DNA from: Pseudomonas sp.
Lineage (GTDB): Bacteria; Pseudomonadota; Gammaproteobacteria; Pseudomonadales; Pseudomonadaceae
Reading direction: 5' to 3'
NCBI RefSeq assembly: GCF_030698175.1
Contig: NZ_JAUYNT010000040.1
Span: 1 to 57,431 of the forward strand
Length of the DNA: 57,431 nucleotides
Part shown: positions 40,037 through 48,807 of the stretch, piece by piece
Numbering within the stretch: position 1 is the first letter of the stretch
Layout of the letters: each line of letters starts with the position of its first letter
Program-made: the position numbers and the translations under genes
Notes under the pieces: generated by a model
What the model was told of the DNA's origin: nothing
The model's database searches: none
What the model saw: the letters and a program-made list of their open reading frames with translations, nothing else

Positions 40037-41853
40037 TGTTGCTCGGTGGATCACCCCTCAACAGTACGCCATTAAACGGCCTAATTTCTGCACCACCTTT
40101 TGTGCTTACACCCATCGCCGCGGGCCTGGCATTCCGCTGGCGTCTGCGAGCGCTGGTCAATGGTGCTGACGTTTCGGCGCGTCTTACTGGCAGCGTGTCG
40201 GTTGATCGTGAGCGCGGTGCTGCTGGCGTTGCAAGTCTGGTGCTGCAGCTGGCCCCCGGCCCGGTTGTGCCGGCTGACTGGGTGGGCCGTACTGTTGTCA
40301 TTTACTACATCAGCAGTGCCGCAGGCATCACGACCGAGTCGCTGCGCTATAGCGGGCGCATTGTAAAGACCGATTGGAATGCCTTGCTGCGCCAGCTCAG
40401 CTGCCAGTGCGGCGACCAGTTGCAACAGCGTGGCGAGGCGCTGACGATCGAACAAATCGACATGCTCACCGCCGGCACTTTTTGGTCGCCGGACGTGTTC
40501 GATCCGGTGGCTGGGCGTTCGCGCTGGGACTACTTGCAAGAGCGCATGAGCAGCATCCCGGCCAGCCTCGACTCGGCTGCCGATGGCACCTTGCGCGTCA
40601 GTAGCTGGTACGCCGGCGCGCCGGACTTTGAGTTCGGGCCTAACACGACAATCTACGACTCGCTCAGCGTCAGCTATGCGGATTTGACCAGCCTGACCAA
40701 CACCGTCGAGGTCGAGGCGAGTTATCGGTTTTCTCGGCTGTGGCAGTGGAATATCACCTACGGCTGGTCGCATCCAGGCCGCGGCGGGCTTGAAGGCGAG
40801 CAGGGCTTTTGCGTGTGGCGGCGCGACTCCACCGAGTTGCCGACCGTTGACATGATCGAAAGCGCCGCGCAGAACGGCGGCGCCACCATGCTGTCGGCAA
40901 GCTACAGCCCTTTGCCGCCCACGGGCGTTTACTGCCTGCCGCCGATGGCGTGGATCAATAACTATTACCCCAGTCTGCTGCTGGGTGCCTCCTGGGTGGC
41001 CGGTCGGCGCTGGGTGCAATCGGTCACCGAGCGCTATGCACTTAGCGTTATTGCCGAGGCCAGCGTTGCCCAGGCCGGCGCGGTGATCGCCCGCGACAGC
41101 GTTACCGTGGACGCCTCGCGTGCTGATGCGGATGAGTGGGCCGGCGCCGATTTTGCTGGCAGCGTCGGCGGTGAGATTGGCGGCTCGACGGGTGGCGGCG
41201 GTGCGGGTGTTGGCTCCAGCGGTGGTAGCCCTGGCGGTGGTGATACCACCGGGCTGGCCCCTGGTGATTTGACCGACGAGCCGCGCCGGGCATCAGCCAT
41301 AACCTGCCTGCTCAACCAAGCGGCCACCACCATCATCGCGGCGCACACAGCTACCCAAATCAGTTGGGACGCCCCCACCAGCATGGTGATGGGCGTAGAC
41401 CTGATTCACACGCTCAAGCTCGATGACCAAGGCGTCAAAGCCCAGGCCAAATGCTCGCGCATCGCCGACGAGTTCGACCTGCTGGCCGGCACCGCCATCA
41501 CCACCCTCAGCATCGCGGTGATGCGCGGCGGCGGTGTGGTTAGCGATGCGCTGCGCCCACCGGCTTACGTCACCCCGGCGCAGCCAGACCTGGGTGCCGG
41601 CCCGCTCGGCTCTAACGCCCTGCCGTCACAGCTCGGCGGGCGTAACGCCTCGCCCATTTATGACGACGAAAAAGACGGGTTCGCCGGTAACTACGGCGAA
41701 GACGACACCGACATAAACGCCGGCTTGGTGCTGTTCCCGCGCCGGTTTACCGCGACCGTTCCAGAAATCCCCGCTATCGCCCGCGATGAGCAACAGACCG
41801 AGCATGCGGCGATCTACCGCGTGGCGATCCCCAATGACTTGCTGGAGCTTTGA
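40036..41853 (+). CDS. Large tail tip protein, 605 aa
   Basis: The start has PLNSTPLNG, a short motif common at the N-terminus of tail proteins in this phage group. A central domain (residues 30-370) and a Gly-rich hinge near 375-405 (GGSTGGGGAGVG) precede a helical/beta C-domain. It could be a hub- or J-like protein, but its size is about half of lambda J. No VR-like repeat is present. Confidence 0.6.
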   Translation: MLLGGSPLNSTPLNGLISAPPFVLTPIAAGLAFRWRLRALVNGADVSARLTGSVSVDRERGAAGVASLVLQLAPGPVVPADWVGRTVVIYYISSAAGITTESLRYSGRIVKTDWNALLRQLSCQCGDQLQQRGEALTIEQIDMLTAGTFWSPDVFDPVAGRSRWDYLQERMSSIPASLDSAADGTLRVSSWYAGAPDFEFGPNTTIYDSLSVSYADLTSLTNTVEVEASYRFSRLWQWNITYGWSHPGRGGLEGEQGFCVWRRDSTELPTVDMIESAAQNGGATMLSASYSPLPPTGVYCLPPMAWINNYYPSLLLGASWVAGRRWVQSVTERYALSVIAEASVAQAGAVIARDSVTVDASRADADEWAGADFAGSVGGEIGGSTGGGGAGVGSSGGSPGGGDTTGLAPGDLTDEPRRASAITCLLNQAATTIIAAHTATQISWDAPTSMVMGVDLIHTLKLDDQGVKAQAKCSRIADEFDLLAGTAITTLSIAVMRGGGVVSDALRPPAYVTPAQPDLGAGPLGSNALPSQLGGRNASPIYDDEKDGFAGNYGEDDTDINAGLVLFPRRFTATVPEIPAIARDEQQTEHAAIYRVAIPNDLLEL

Positions 41854-41855
41854 CC

Positions 41856-42290
41856 ATGTCCGACCGCCTTGACGATGAGCGCCGCGCCATCGGCGCACGA
41901 ATCGAGAGGGAGCGCCGCAGCTACGACCCCACAGCGGCCCGTCGCGCTAGCGGTGCGCGCATGGAGCAAGAGCGGCGCGGCGCCGCCGTACAAGACGACA
42001 TCAACAGCCTGGTGCGGCCTGAGCGCAAGCGCCAGGCGCTGCCGCCGATTGTGCCGCGCGGCGCGCTGCCGGCCCAACGCGGGCGGGCGGACTACAAGGC
42101 GCCGGCGGCGGGTACGGGGGGTGGCCTTGCCAGCCCTGCTACCGAGTCGGCGGGCAGCCGTGAATACGCCACCGACTTTACCTTCGTGGAAACCATCGAC
42201 GGCAGCGGTTATTTCCGCGTGCGCGCGGCTAAAAAGCTGACGCTTATAGACGCTGAAAACCGTGAAATCATCGTGAACTTGGACGCCTAG
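41856..42290 (+). CDS. Phage hypothetical protein, 144 aa
   Basis: A very Arg-rich N-half (ERRAIGARIERERRSYDP) and a short beta C-terminus (DFTFVETIDGSGYFRVRAAK). Probably a small adaptor between tip proteins. Stop is 2 bp before the next start. Confidence 0.55.
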   Translation: MSDRLDDERRAIGARIERERRSYDPTAARRASGARMEQERRGAAVQDDINSLVRPERKRQALPPIVPRGALPAQRGRADYKAPAAGTGGGLASPATESAGSREYATDFTFVETIDGSGYFRVRAAKKLTLIDAENREIIVNLDA

Positions 42291-42292
42291 AA

Positions 42293-43873
42293 ATGAACGA
42301 ATCGACGCACTGGCCGGTGCTGTGCGAGATAGACGGCATTGACCCTTACCCTTGGCATGGGCTGGTGTATCGCATCAGCGGGCAGGGGTATCAAGAGTAT
42401 TTAAACCCCATGGACGGGCGCCCGGTGATTCCGTTGCCGGCCCCGCCACCGATACCGGACACCGCGCACAGCTATTATCCGCGCCTCAATGGCGTGCTGT
42501 GGGACTTGGGCCGCCCAGACCCGCCCGCGCCGCCGTTGATGGCGGCGGGCAGCGGTCGCTCACTAGGCCGGCGGGGCGTAAGTCCAGGCGGCAAGATGCC
42601 GGTGCGCCTTGGTGAAAAAACCTATCAGGTCGAGATTAATGCCTATCAAGAAAGCACTGGCATACGGTTGGCGTTAGTGGTTGCCGGCGTTTACGGCCCG
42701 ACATTTGCCACGCTGTCCATGGCGGATTTTGGCATCGACCTTGCCGGGATATACGCTGAATCTTCTGGCTCGCCACTCAGCGAGCTAGGGACATTTGAGT
42801 TGCGCGGTTTTTTTTATGACGCCACCCCGGACGGCGCCCGCCGTCTGTATGCCGCGCAACTGGCGCGCACGGGTAACCCGACCGCTCTGTTTGATTCGGT
42901 GCCCGTGGGTTTTTTTGAGGTGCTGCTGGGCTTGGCGCCTGACTTGACGGTTACCGCTACAGCATCGGTGGTGCGACAGGTCCAGGACTGCTTGGGCACT
43001 TGCACCAACGGCGGCAGTCACGCCTACTCGCTGCACCATCAGCAGACCAGCGCGTCATGTGCAGTAACCTACGTGCTAGAACCGACTACTGCTGAGGTTA
43101 CTGCGCCTTACTTTGCGGATGCTGGCACCGCCACGCGCACGCAAACGCGCACGGGGCTGGTAACGGGCGCGCAGTATGTGGCGGGTGAGATTGGCTATTT
43201 TACCTGCGACAAATCCAAGACCGAAACCCTCTCTGGCACCTGGGCAAAACCGGGCTATACCGGCACCCCCTATGAGTCTGCACCAGGCGTCTGGAGCTGC
43301 GACTATCTCGGGGTTGATACCATGAAACCCGTGACCACCACCCGCCAGCGCACGGTAAACGAGTCGCTCACGGCGCGCTTTGGTGCGCACAGCATAACGG
43401 GCACCTATACCAGCACGGCCAATGCAACGGTGGTCGAGACCTGGCACAAGGACGAGAACAACGAGCAGGTGATGGAGACTGAGGTGTCCGGCGGCGTGTC
43501 GTGGACGCTGCTGGGCCATACGGCTAGCGCGCCAGTGTCGGTGACGCCTCTTTGGTGGCTTTATATCGAGCCACCCCCCGGCGCCTTGGTGATGCCTGCG
43601 CCGGGCACGCTGGCGCTGGCTGGTGGCAGCGCAACGCTTGCCCGGCAGCGCAGCTTTCAGGGCATCGCCGCCTGTTTTAACGCCGCGCATGATGGCGCGC
43701 AATCGGGCGTGCTGCACGCCACTGGGGTGACGGGTGCGCAAGCCACCCTGGCCAACATCCGTCTCGCCGATGAGGGTCGCCCCATCTATGACGCCGCGCT
43801 ATGCCCGATCACGCGCGCCGCTGTGCGCGCCTGCGATCTATCGGCAGACAAAATAATTTTAGGCTGGCTCTAG
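42293..43873 (+). CDS. Tail tip or adhesin-like protein, 526 aa
   Basis: Begins NESTHWPVLCEIDGIDPYPW. The middle part is Cys- and Thr-rich (VQDCLGTCTNGGSHAYS), and the C-half is beta-rich with Tyr and Thr. This composition suits an exposed tip protein. No family recognised and no enzymatic motif. Confidence 0.55.
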   Translation: MNESTHWPVLCEIDGIDPYPWHGLVYRISGQGYQEYLNPMDGRPVIPLPAPPPIPDTAHSYYPRLNGVLWDLGRPDPPAPPLMAAGSGRSLGRRGVSPGGKMPVRLGEKTYQVEINAYQESTGIRLALVVAGVYGPTFATLSMADFGIDLAGIYAESSGSPLSELGTFELRGFFYDATPDGARRLYAAQLARTGNPTALFDSVPVGFFEVLLGLAPDLTVTATASVVRQVQDCLGTCTNGGSHAYSLHHQQTSASCAVTYVLEPTTAEVTAPYFADAGTATRTQTRTGLVTGAQYVAGEIGYFTCDKSKTETLSGTWAKPGYTGTPYESAPGVWSCDYLGVDTMKPVTTTRQRTVNESLTARFGAHSITGTYTSTANATVVETWHKDENNEQVMETEVSGGVSWTLLGHTASAPVSVTPLWWLYIEPPPGALVMPAPGTLALAGGSATLARQRSFQGIAACFNAAHDGAQSGVLHATGVTGAQATLANIRLADEGRPIYDAALCPITRAAVRACDLSADKIILGWL

Positions 43874-43882
43874 GGGTATCGA

Positions 43883-44734
43883 ATGAACTATGTAAACAAC
43901 TGGCAGCGGCCAATAACCTTGAACGCCGAGGCGCTTACCTGCGCCCTGGATTTGCCCGATGGCCTGTATCGCCTGACTCTCGCCGATGCGTACTTCGGCG
44001 CGACTCGTTGGGAGATTGTAGATGCCACCGTGGTGAGCGGCGCGGCTGCGCTGACCCGCGCGCAAGAAGGTACGGCCGCACACGCGTGGCCGCCGGGCAG
44101 CGTTATCTATGCCGCATTGACGGCGGGCCTACTGATGGCGCTACAGCCGGGCGCGCAGGTGGTGCTCGGCGAAGATTACCCCGCCGCCGCACCGCCCGCC
44201 GGCGGTGCGCTGTACGTCATGCCATCCGGCCCCGCGTTTGTGGCGCTCGGCGCCGAGCATCCAGAGCAGTGGGCGCAACTTATCGGCGACTGTGTGCGGC
44301 ACGATTTTAGCGCTGCCATGCCCGCATCCGACTCGGGTGTGACGTCCCGCTCGGTGCGCGCTGCCCGAGTCAGGCCCGACGCCGACGCCGACCCTGGCCC
44401 GCGAATCCTCACCCTTCATCTGCCGGATTGGCCGGTACTGCCGCGCGGTTTTTATATCGACGTGCTGGCATCGGTCGCCTCGCCGATCACCCTGCACATC
44501 AATCCGGCGGCAGCGCTACCGCCGGGCGCTGTGCTTAGCCATGTCAGCGGCGCAGATTTGGACTCGGGGGCCTCGGTCTTGCTGACAGAGGGTGTGCTCA
44601 CTCTTGTCGCGGCGCACCCGGTACGGTTTGGCTTGCGTGATCTTTATGTGTCAGAGGGCAGCGGCGCGGCCACCGTCGAGCTCAGCCGTTTGCCGTATGC
44701 GGCGCTCAGTTATATCAGCCTGTCTCAAGCCTAG
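43883..44734 (+). CDS. Phage structural protein, 283 aa
   Basis: Begins NYVNNWQRPITLNAEALTCA, beta-rich with Ala/Pro. Last gene of the tail-tip set. Family not recognised. The start lies 9 bp after the previous stop with AGGGG upstream. Confidence 0.55.
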   Translation: MNYVNNWQRPITLNAEALTCALDLPDGLYRLTLADAYFGATRWEIVDATVVSGAAALTRAQEGTAAHAWPPGSVIYAALTAGLLMALQPGAQVVLGEDYPAAAPPAGGALYVMPSGPAFVALGAEHPEQWAQLIGDCVRHDFSAAMPASDSGVTSRSVRAARVRPDADADPGPRILTLHLPDWPVLPRGFYIDVLASVASPITLHINPAAALPPGAVLSHVSGADLDSGASVLLTEGVLTLVAAHPVRFGLRDLYVSEGSGAATVELSRLPYAALSYISLSQA

Positions 44735-44816
44735 TTGGCAGTAACGACAAGCCACTGGGCGGCTGCTATCGTCTGGTTGTGCTTGGACGCCCCTCTCTTA
44801 CAAAAGGACTTTGTAA

Positions 44817-44903
44817 ATGATCCAGAACCTAATCCAGATCGTCTTGATTACGCTTGCTGTTTTATACGGTGCGGCCTGGTGCGTCATGCCTCTGCCGTTT
44901 TGA
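44817..44903 (+). CDS. Small single-helix membrane protein, 28 aa
   Basis: MIQNLIQIVLITLAVLYGAA followed by 8 more residues is almost entirely one membrane helix. AAGGA lies 8 nt upstream. It sits in a 190-bp gap just ahead of the lysis genes, so a lysis accessory or pinholin-like role is conceivable. Support is the ribosome-binding site, codon frame and position only. Confidence 0.45.
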   Translation: MIQNLIQIVLITLAVLYGAAWCVMPLPF

Positions 44904-44924
44904 CTGCTCGGCAAGGATTGCCCC

Positions 44925-45197
44925 ATGACCTCTAAAGAACAGCAACTCACTGAGCTACTTGTGCTCACCTCACGAAGCCTCACGCACATGACTGCGGCGA
45001 TGACTTCCCTGTCGTTTGATTTATTGCGCAGCTCGGACCCTGGCGTGCGCAGTGCCGGATCGCGCATGGTTGTTCGGCTGGAGGCTGTGAGCCATGAGCT
45101 GGATGAACACTGGAGGCTGATCGGCAATTTGACTGGCGAGAAAACACCGAGTCCGCACAAAACTGTCGAGGAGGTGGACTTGTACGTAGCGTCCTGA
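44925..45197 (+). CDS. Phage hypothetical protein, 90 aa, near lysis genes
   Basis: A helical protein (TSKEQQLTELLVLTSRSLTH) with no membrane segment. It precedes a terminator and the endolysin gene. Function unknown. Confidence 0.55.
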   Translation: MTSKEQQLTELLVLTSRSLTHMTAAMTSLSFDLLRSSDPGVRSAGSRMVVRLEAVSHELDEHWRLIGNLTGEKTPSPHKTVEEVDLYVAS

Positions 45198-45218
45198 CGC
45201 AAAGCATTAGCAAAACTC

Positions 45219-45241
45219 AAACCCGCATTGCGGGTTTTTTT
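45219..45241 (+). terminator. Terminator ahead of the endolysin gene
   Basis: AAACCCGC-ATT-GCGGGTTT followed by TTTT. Confidence 0.7.
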
Positions 45242-45256
45242 ACGCCTGGAGAAACC

Positions 45257-45808
45257 ATGCAACTAACCCAAGCCCAGCTACTGCTCATCATGCCCAACGC
45301 CCGCCGCCAAGCGGGCGTTTTTGTCTCTGCGCTAAACGCCGCCATGCAGCGCCGGCAAATCAACACGCCCAAGCGCATGGCCGCCTTCCTCTCGCAGATC
45401 GGCCACGAGTCTGGCCAGCTGCAGTACGTGCGTGAGTTGGGCGGCGGCGCTTATCTGGCCAAGTACGACACCGGCCCGCTGGCCGAGCGCCTGGGCAACA
45501 CTCCCGAGGCGGACGGCGACGGTGCCAAATATTGCGGGCGCGGGCTGATCCAGATCACCGGCCGCACTAACTACCTAAAAACCAGCCTGGCGCTGTTCCA
45601 AGATGACCGCCTATTGAAAACCCCTGAACTGCTTGAGCAGCCCGAGTGGGCGGCAGAATCCGCGGCGTGGTTCTGGTGGGTGAATGAGCTAAACAGCCTG
45701 GCCGATAAAGGGCTGTTCAACGCCATCACCAAGCGCATCAACGGCGGCCAGAACGGCAGTGCCGAGCGTCGTGCGTTATGGGTCAAGGCGCGGGAGGTGC
45801 TGGCGTGA
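45257..45808 (+). CDS. GH19-family endolysin
   Basis: A 183-residue glycoside hydrolase family 19 (chitinase-like) lysozyme that cuts peptidoglycan. The catalytic Glu lies in FLSQIGHESGQLQYV, and YCGRGLIQITGRTNY is the conserved substrate loop. No signal peptide, so release needs the holin. It overlaps the next gene by 4 bp. Confidence 0.9.
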   Translation: MQLTQAQLLLIMPNARRQAGVFVSALNAAMQRRQINTPKRMAAFLSQIGHESGQLQYVRELGGGAYLAKYDTGPLAERLGNTPEADGDGAKYCGRGLIQITGRTNYLKTSLALFQDDRLLKTPELLEQPEWAAESAAWFWWVNELNSLADKGLFNAITKRINGGQNGSAERRALWVKAREVLA

Positions 45809-46278
45809 GCAGCTTCACCGCCTTCACCGCGCCGCTCGATGTGCGCTATGACGCCGAGGCCAGTAAGGCGCTGGGCGCCGATCACTGGCGGGTAACGCAG
45901 CCATTCCGCTTCTATGTGGGCAGCGAGGCCAGTGGCGAGTGGGTCAATGTGCCGTCAGGCTACCTGACGGACGGCGCCTCGGTGCCGCAGGTGCTCTGGT
46001 CGCTGATCCCGCCTTGGGGCGCATACGGCCAGGCGGCGGTGGTGCACGACATTCTCTGCGAGTACTTGGCCACCACCAAGGATGGGGTGCCGCAAAAGAT
46101 TACCCGCGCGCGCTGCGACGAAATCCTGTTGGAGGCCATGGTGGCTTTGGGGGTGCCGGTGGCAAAGCGCTGCGCGATCTATCGCGCGGTGTCGCTGTAT
46201 CGGCGGCTCTCTGGCGTGGATGCGCCAACGAGTACGGTGCAGAAGCGTGCCCTTGAGGCGGCCTGGCCGGTGCCCTGA
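45805..46278 (+). CDS. DUF1353-family phage protein
   Basis: A 157-residue protein of the DUF1353 type: VNVPSGYLTDGASVPQVLWS and GQAAVVHDILCEYL, with conserved Asp and His. A GTG start at 45805 gives a 4-bp overlap with the endolysin stop. DUF1353 proteins often lie in phage lysis cassettes; their role is not known. Confidence 0.75.
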   Translation: MSSFTAFTAPLDVRYDAEASKALGADHWRVTQPFRFYVGSEASGEWVNVPSGYLTDGASVPQVLWSLIPPWGAYGQAAVVHDILCEYLATTKDGVPQKITRARCDEILLEAMVALGVPVAKRCAIYRAVSLYRRLSGVDAPTSTVQKRALEAAWPVP

Positions 46279-46447
46279 CGTCTTTACAAAACGAAAAAAG
46301 GAAGCGGCCGACCCGGTGCGTCAACACCGAGTCAGCCACTCAGCCCGCAGACCAATCCTGCAAGCCAAGCCAAGGCTCCCCACTCCGTGCACGAAGCGGG
46401 CGGGAGCCTAGCACCTGTTTATCCATACATTAAAGGTTTGCAATTCT
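46279..46447. other. Gap between lysis genes and the methylase
   Basis: 169 bp without a gene. GGCTCCC (46373) and GGGAGCC (46402) form a loose hairpin. The stretch 46418-46440 is AT-rich and might hold the methylase promoter, but no clear -35/-10 pair was identified. Confidence 0.35.
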
Positions 46448-47245
46448 ATGAGTAACCCAATCATCCCTTGGATGGGTGGCAAGCGCCGCCTGGCCGATCG
46501 CCTTATCCCGCTGTTCCCGCCCCATGAGTGTTACGTCGAGGTGTTTGCCGGCGGTGCGGCGCTGTTCTTCCTGCGCCCGCAGCCCGCGCCCGTTGAGGTG
46601 CTGAACGATATCAATGGCGACCTGGTGTGCCTGTACCGCGTGGTGCAGAACCACATCGAAGAGTTTGTGCGCCAGTTTAAGTGGGCGCTCAGCAGTCGGC
46701 AGATATTCGAGTGGCAAAAGATCACCCGCCCGGAAACCCTCACCGATATCCAGCGGGCGGCGCGATTCTTCTATCTGCAGCACCACGCCTTCGGTGGCAA
46801 GGTCACCGGGCAGACCTTTGGTACAGCCACGACAGGCCCTGCCATCAACCTGATGCGGATCGAGGAGAATCTATCGACGGCGTGGCAGCGCCTGGCCGGC
46901 GCTTATGTGGAGAACTTGCCCTGGCTGGATTGTGCCGAGCGCTACGATCGCGCCCACACATTCCACTACATGGACCCACCGTACTGGCAGACGGCGGGCT
47001 ACGGCGTGGACTTCCCCTTTGAAAACTATGAGCGCATGGCCGACTTCATGCGGCGCTGCAAAGGCAAGGTGATGGTCAGTATCAACGACCACCCGGACAT
47101 CCGCCGGGTCTTTGAGGGCCTCCACTTCGAGCAGCTTGATATCCGCTACAGCTGCACCAATCAGCGTCAAGGCATGGCCGAAACCACGGGTGAGCTGGTG
47201 ATCATGAACTGGGAGCCAGCGGCGTTGGGCGGGTTGTTTGTCTAG
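46448..47245 (+). CDS. DNA adenine methyltransferase, Dam/D12 class
   Basis: A 265-residue N6-adenine methylase. The SAM-binding start is IPWMGGKRRLADRL, with VEVFAGGAALFF, and the catalytic motif is FHYMDPPYWQT. It may protect phage DNA from host restriction. Its target sequence is not evident. It stands apart from the late operon by a 169-bp gap. Confidence 0.9.
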   Translation: MSNPIIPWMGGKRRLADRLIPLFPPHECYVEVFAGGAALFFLRPQPAPVEVLNDINGDLVCLYRVVQNHIEEFVRQFKWALSSRQIFEWQKITRPETLTDIQRAARFFYLQHHAFGGKVTGQTFGTATTGPAINLMRIEENLSTAWQRLAGAYVENLPWLDCAERYDRAHTFHYMDPPYWQTAGYGVDFPFENYERMADFMRRCKGKVMVSINDHPDIRRVFEGLHFEQLDIRYSCTNQRQGMAETTGELVIMNWEPAALGGLFV

Positions 47246-47335
47246 TAATACTTAGGTAATTAAATGCCACGGTTTTGACTTTGATGCTGTCGCCTTTCGC
47301 GATATCGTATTTTTTCATCACAAAAGGAAGTAGAT

Positions 47336-47548
47336 ATGGGGAAGGGGATTTATTTGGTCTACGGAATTGTTTCTCTTGGACTTCTTGCGGTTGGGTACAA
47401 CTTATATATGTCTAGTGTGGAAACTGAAGGGCAGGCGCTTAGTTGTCTGAAAATGCATGGCGCTGCTCAGAGCCAGTGCATAAAGGATGTTGAGCGCAAA
47501 GCAGCAGCTCTTAATTCGGTACTGAAGAACGTAGTGCCAAACAACTAA
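47336..47548 (+). CDS. Small membrane protein, 70 aa
   Basis: One N-terminal membrane helix (YLVYGIVSLGLLAVGYNLYM) and a short helical, Cys-containing tail. AAAGGAAG precedes the start. AT-rich compared with the neighbours. A lysogenic-conversion or exclusion role is possible from its place near attR, but no family was recognised. Confidence 0.6.
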   Translation: MGKGIYLVYGIVSLGLLAVGYNLYMSSVETEGQALSCLKMHGAAQSQCIKDVERKAAALNSVLKNVVPNN

Positions 47549-47623
47549 TTTACATTGCGGCTTTGCGTATTAAGGGTGGTCGCAGGTGCTGATCCAGCGG
47601 TCAGGCTCATCCTCTTGGGGGAT

Positions 47624-47650
47624 CAAAAAGGCCGTCGGTTGACGGCCTCT
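47624..47650 (-). terminator. Terminator of the 97-aa gene
   Basis: GGCCGTC-AACC-GACGGCC followed by TTTTTGATC on the minus strand. Confidence 0.7.
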
Positions 47651-47659
47651 CTCATGGGG

Positions 47660-47953
47660 CTAGTCGATTAGCTGAGGCTTTCGGTAGTCGCGCATGATCG
47701 TCTCCATCTGGCGGAACTGGCCCTGCAGCAGCCACAGCAAGTTGCGGACAGCGCCGATGGGGACGCTGAAGTGGTCCTGCTCGGCGATGTCCGCAACCAA
47801 AATGTCGACCACGGCGGCATTGCGCTGCAAGGCGCAGAGCATCACGTCATCAATGCTGCTGGGGTTGACCTGCGGGTTATAGATCATCGCTGTTTCTGGG
47901 CTGTCCGCGAACAGTTGGGTTTCTTGCTGCTTAATATCCGTGCTGTTTTCCAT
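47660..47953 (-). CDS. Phage hypothetical protein, 97 aa
   Basis: Begins MENSTDIKQQETQLFADSPE and is mainly helical, with GAVRNLLWLLQGQFRQMETI. GGAAG lies 7 nt before the start at 47953. It is transcribed from the right end inwards with the RHH gene upstream. No family recognised. Confidence 0.6.
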   Translation of the reverse strand: MENSTDIKQQETQLFADSPETAMIYNPQVNPSSIDDVMLCALQRNAAVVDILVADIAEQDHFSVPIGAVRNLLWLLQGQFRQMETIMRDYRKPQLID

Positions 47954-48015
47954 GTGCTTACTTCCGAGTTTCACGACTACCAAAGCCCGCTGTAGCCGCG
48001 AGACGGGCCTTGCGT

Positions 48016-48183
48016 TTAGGCGCGCGGCCGCCCTTCCTTACGTCTCAGCAGCGCCTCCTCGATCAGTAAGCCCAGCTCGGCATTGAGGCTGCGGCGATTC
48101 CTGTGTGCCTCCTCTTCTACCGTCTTCCGAGTGGCATCAGACAATCGCAATGGATAAGGAGTGATTCGCTCTGGAGTCTGCAT
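48016..48183 (-). CDS. Arc-like ribbon-helix-helix regulator, 55 aa
   Basis: A 55-residue protein with the Arc/MetJ pattern: the strand ITPYPLRLSD, then two helices ATRKTVEEEAHRNRRS and NAELGLLIEEALLRR. It binds DNA as a dimer. The start at 48183 has AGAGGGAG upstream. It is divergent from a second RHH gene, with palindromes between them. Confidence 0.8.
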   Translation of the reverse strand: MQTPERITPYPLRLSDATRKTVEEEAHRNRRSLNAELGLLIEEALLRRKEGRPRA

Positions 48184-48211
48184 GGGCTCCCTCTCGATTG
48201 GCGTGTTGGAC

Positions 48212-48322
48212 GTGGAATCAATATGAATCCACGCTCTTTGTGGTGTCAAGTGGACTCATTGAGTCCAAAGGACTCCACCCGGCATACTCGCCGCTCACAC
48301 GATTTGTGGATTGCACAATCCA
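48212..48322. promoter_or_regulatory. Three palindromic operators between RHH genes
   Basis: TGGACTCA-T-TGAGTCCA is perfect at 48251-48267. TGGATTG-CA-CAATCCA is at 48307-48322. A related imperfect palindrome, GTGGAATCA...GAATCCAC, is at 48212-48232. All share TGGA/TCCA ends, as sites for a small dimeric RHH repressor would. They cover the promoters of both genes. Confidence 0.65.
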
Positions 48323-48337
48323 AAAGTGGAAGCGCTT

Positions 48338-48688
48338 ATGAGAGACCGGCACGCCGTATCACCTTACCCGCTGCGGATGCCTGATGACCTGCGGGCGGCG
48401 CTTGATGCGGCGGCTAATAAGGGCGGGCGGTCATTGCACGCAGAGATAGTCGCGCGGCTCGAGCGCACACTGCAGGAAGACAGCCAATCGCTGTCCGATG
48501 ATCTGCTCGAAGCCATCCGCCTGCAGGCCAATCTAACTCTGGCCCTGGCCGCTGGTTTGGATAGTGGCTTGCTTGATGCTGATCGCCGGCAGGCACTTGA
48601 TGCGCTGGCTAGCGTGTCGCGGCGGGTAGCTGAAAGGTTGGGGGATTCGGCAAGCTCTGCTGCTGGAGAGCTTGCCGCACCTTTATAG
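48338..48688 (+). CDS. Arc/Mnt-like ribbon-helix-helix regulator, 116 aa
   Basis: The N-terminal RHH domain (VSPYPLRMPDDLRAALDAAA, GGRSLHAEIVARLERTL) is like that of the divergent 55-residue protein. A helical C-terminal part (DDLLEAIRLQANLTLALAAG) probably adds oligomerisation, as in Mnt. The start at 48338 has GGAAG upstream. The pair resembles a P22 Arc/Mnt-type secondary switch, here without an obvious antirepressor gene beside it. Confidence 0.8.
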   Translation: MRDRHAVSPYPLRMPDDLRAALDAAANKGGRSLHAEIVARLERTLQEDSQSLSDDLLEAIRLQANLTLALAAGLDSGLLDADRRQALDALASVSRRVAERLGDSASSAAGELAAPL

Positions 48689-48697
48689 CTGGTAACG

Positions 48698-48744
48698 AAA
48701 AGGCCCGGCGCCGTAGGAGTTTCCTGCGGTACCGGGCCTTTTTT
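48698..48744 (+). terminator. Terminator at the right end of the prophage
   Basis: AAAAGGCCCGG and CCGGGCCTTTTTT arms. It ends the RHH gene and blocks phage transcription from reaching attR. Confidence 0.8.
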
Positions 48745-48759
48745 ATGTCTGTTGTATTT

Positions 48760-48807
48760 GTATAGATTAACTAACGCTAGGGCAGCCAAGGCTGACAAAG
48801 CCGACTT
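48760..48807. other. attR: right prophage junction
   Basis: Phage DNA on the left (GTATAG at 48760) and host rimO 5' DNA on the right of the GGGCA core (48780-48784). Pairs with attL at 2793-2840. The host part continues the native rimO codons SLGCP. Confidence 0.82.

Larger units (their letters stand above)
2817..48783. mobile_element. Complete lambda-like siphovirus prophage integrated in rimO
   Basis: The element spans about 46 kb between the two attachment junctions. It contains a serine integrase, an immunity region, replication genes, packaging and head genes in lambda order, tail genes, a lysis gene, a DNA methylase and a diversity-generating retroelement. No essential module is visibly broken, so it may be inducible. 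Flanking host genes rimO and kup are adjacent in Pseudomonas chromosomes lacking an insertion here (remembered gene order, for example PA0916-PA0917). Confidence 0.93.

Noticed and set aside
36191..44734. Tail tip and fibre genes as further DGR targets
   Set aside because: No copy of the invariant 27-bp IMH-side segment or other TR-like stretch was seen there.
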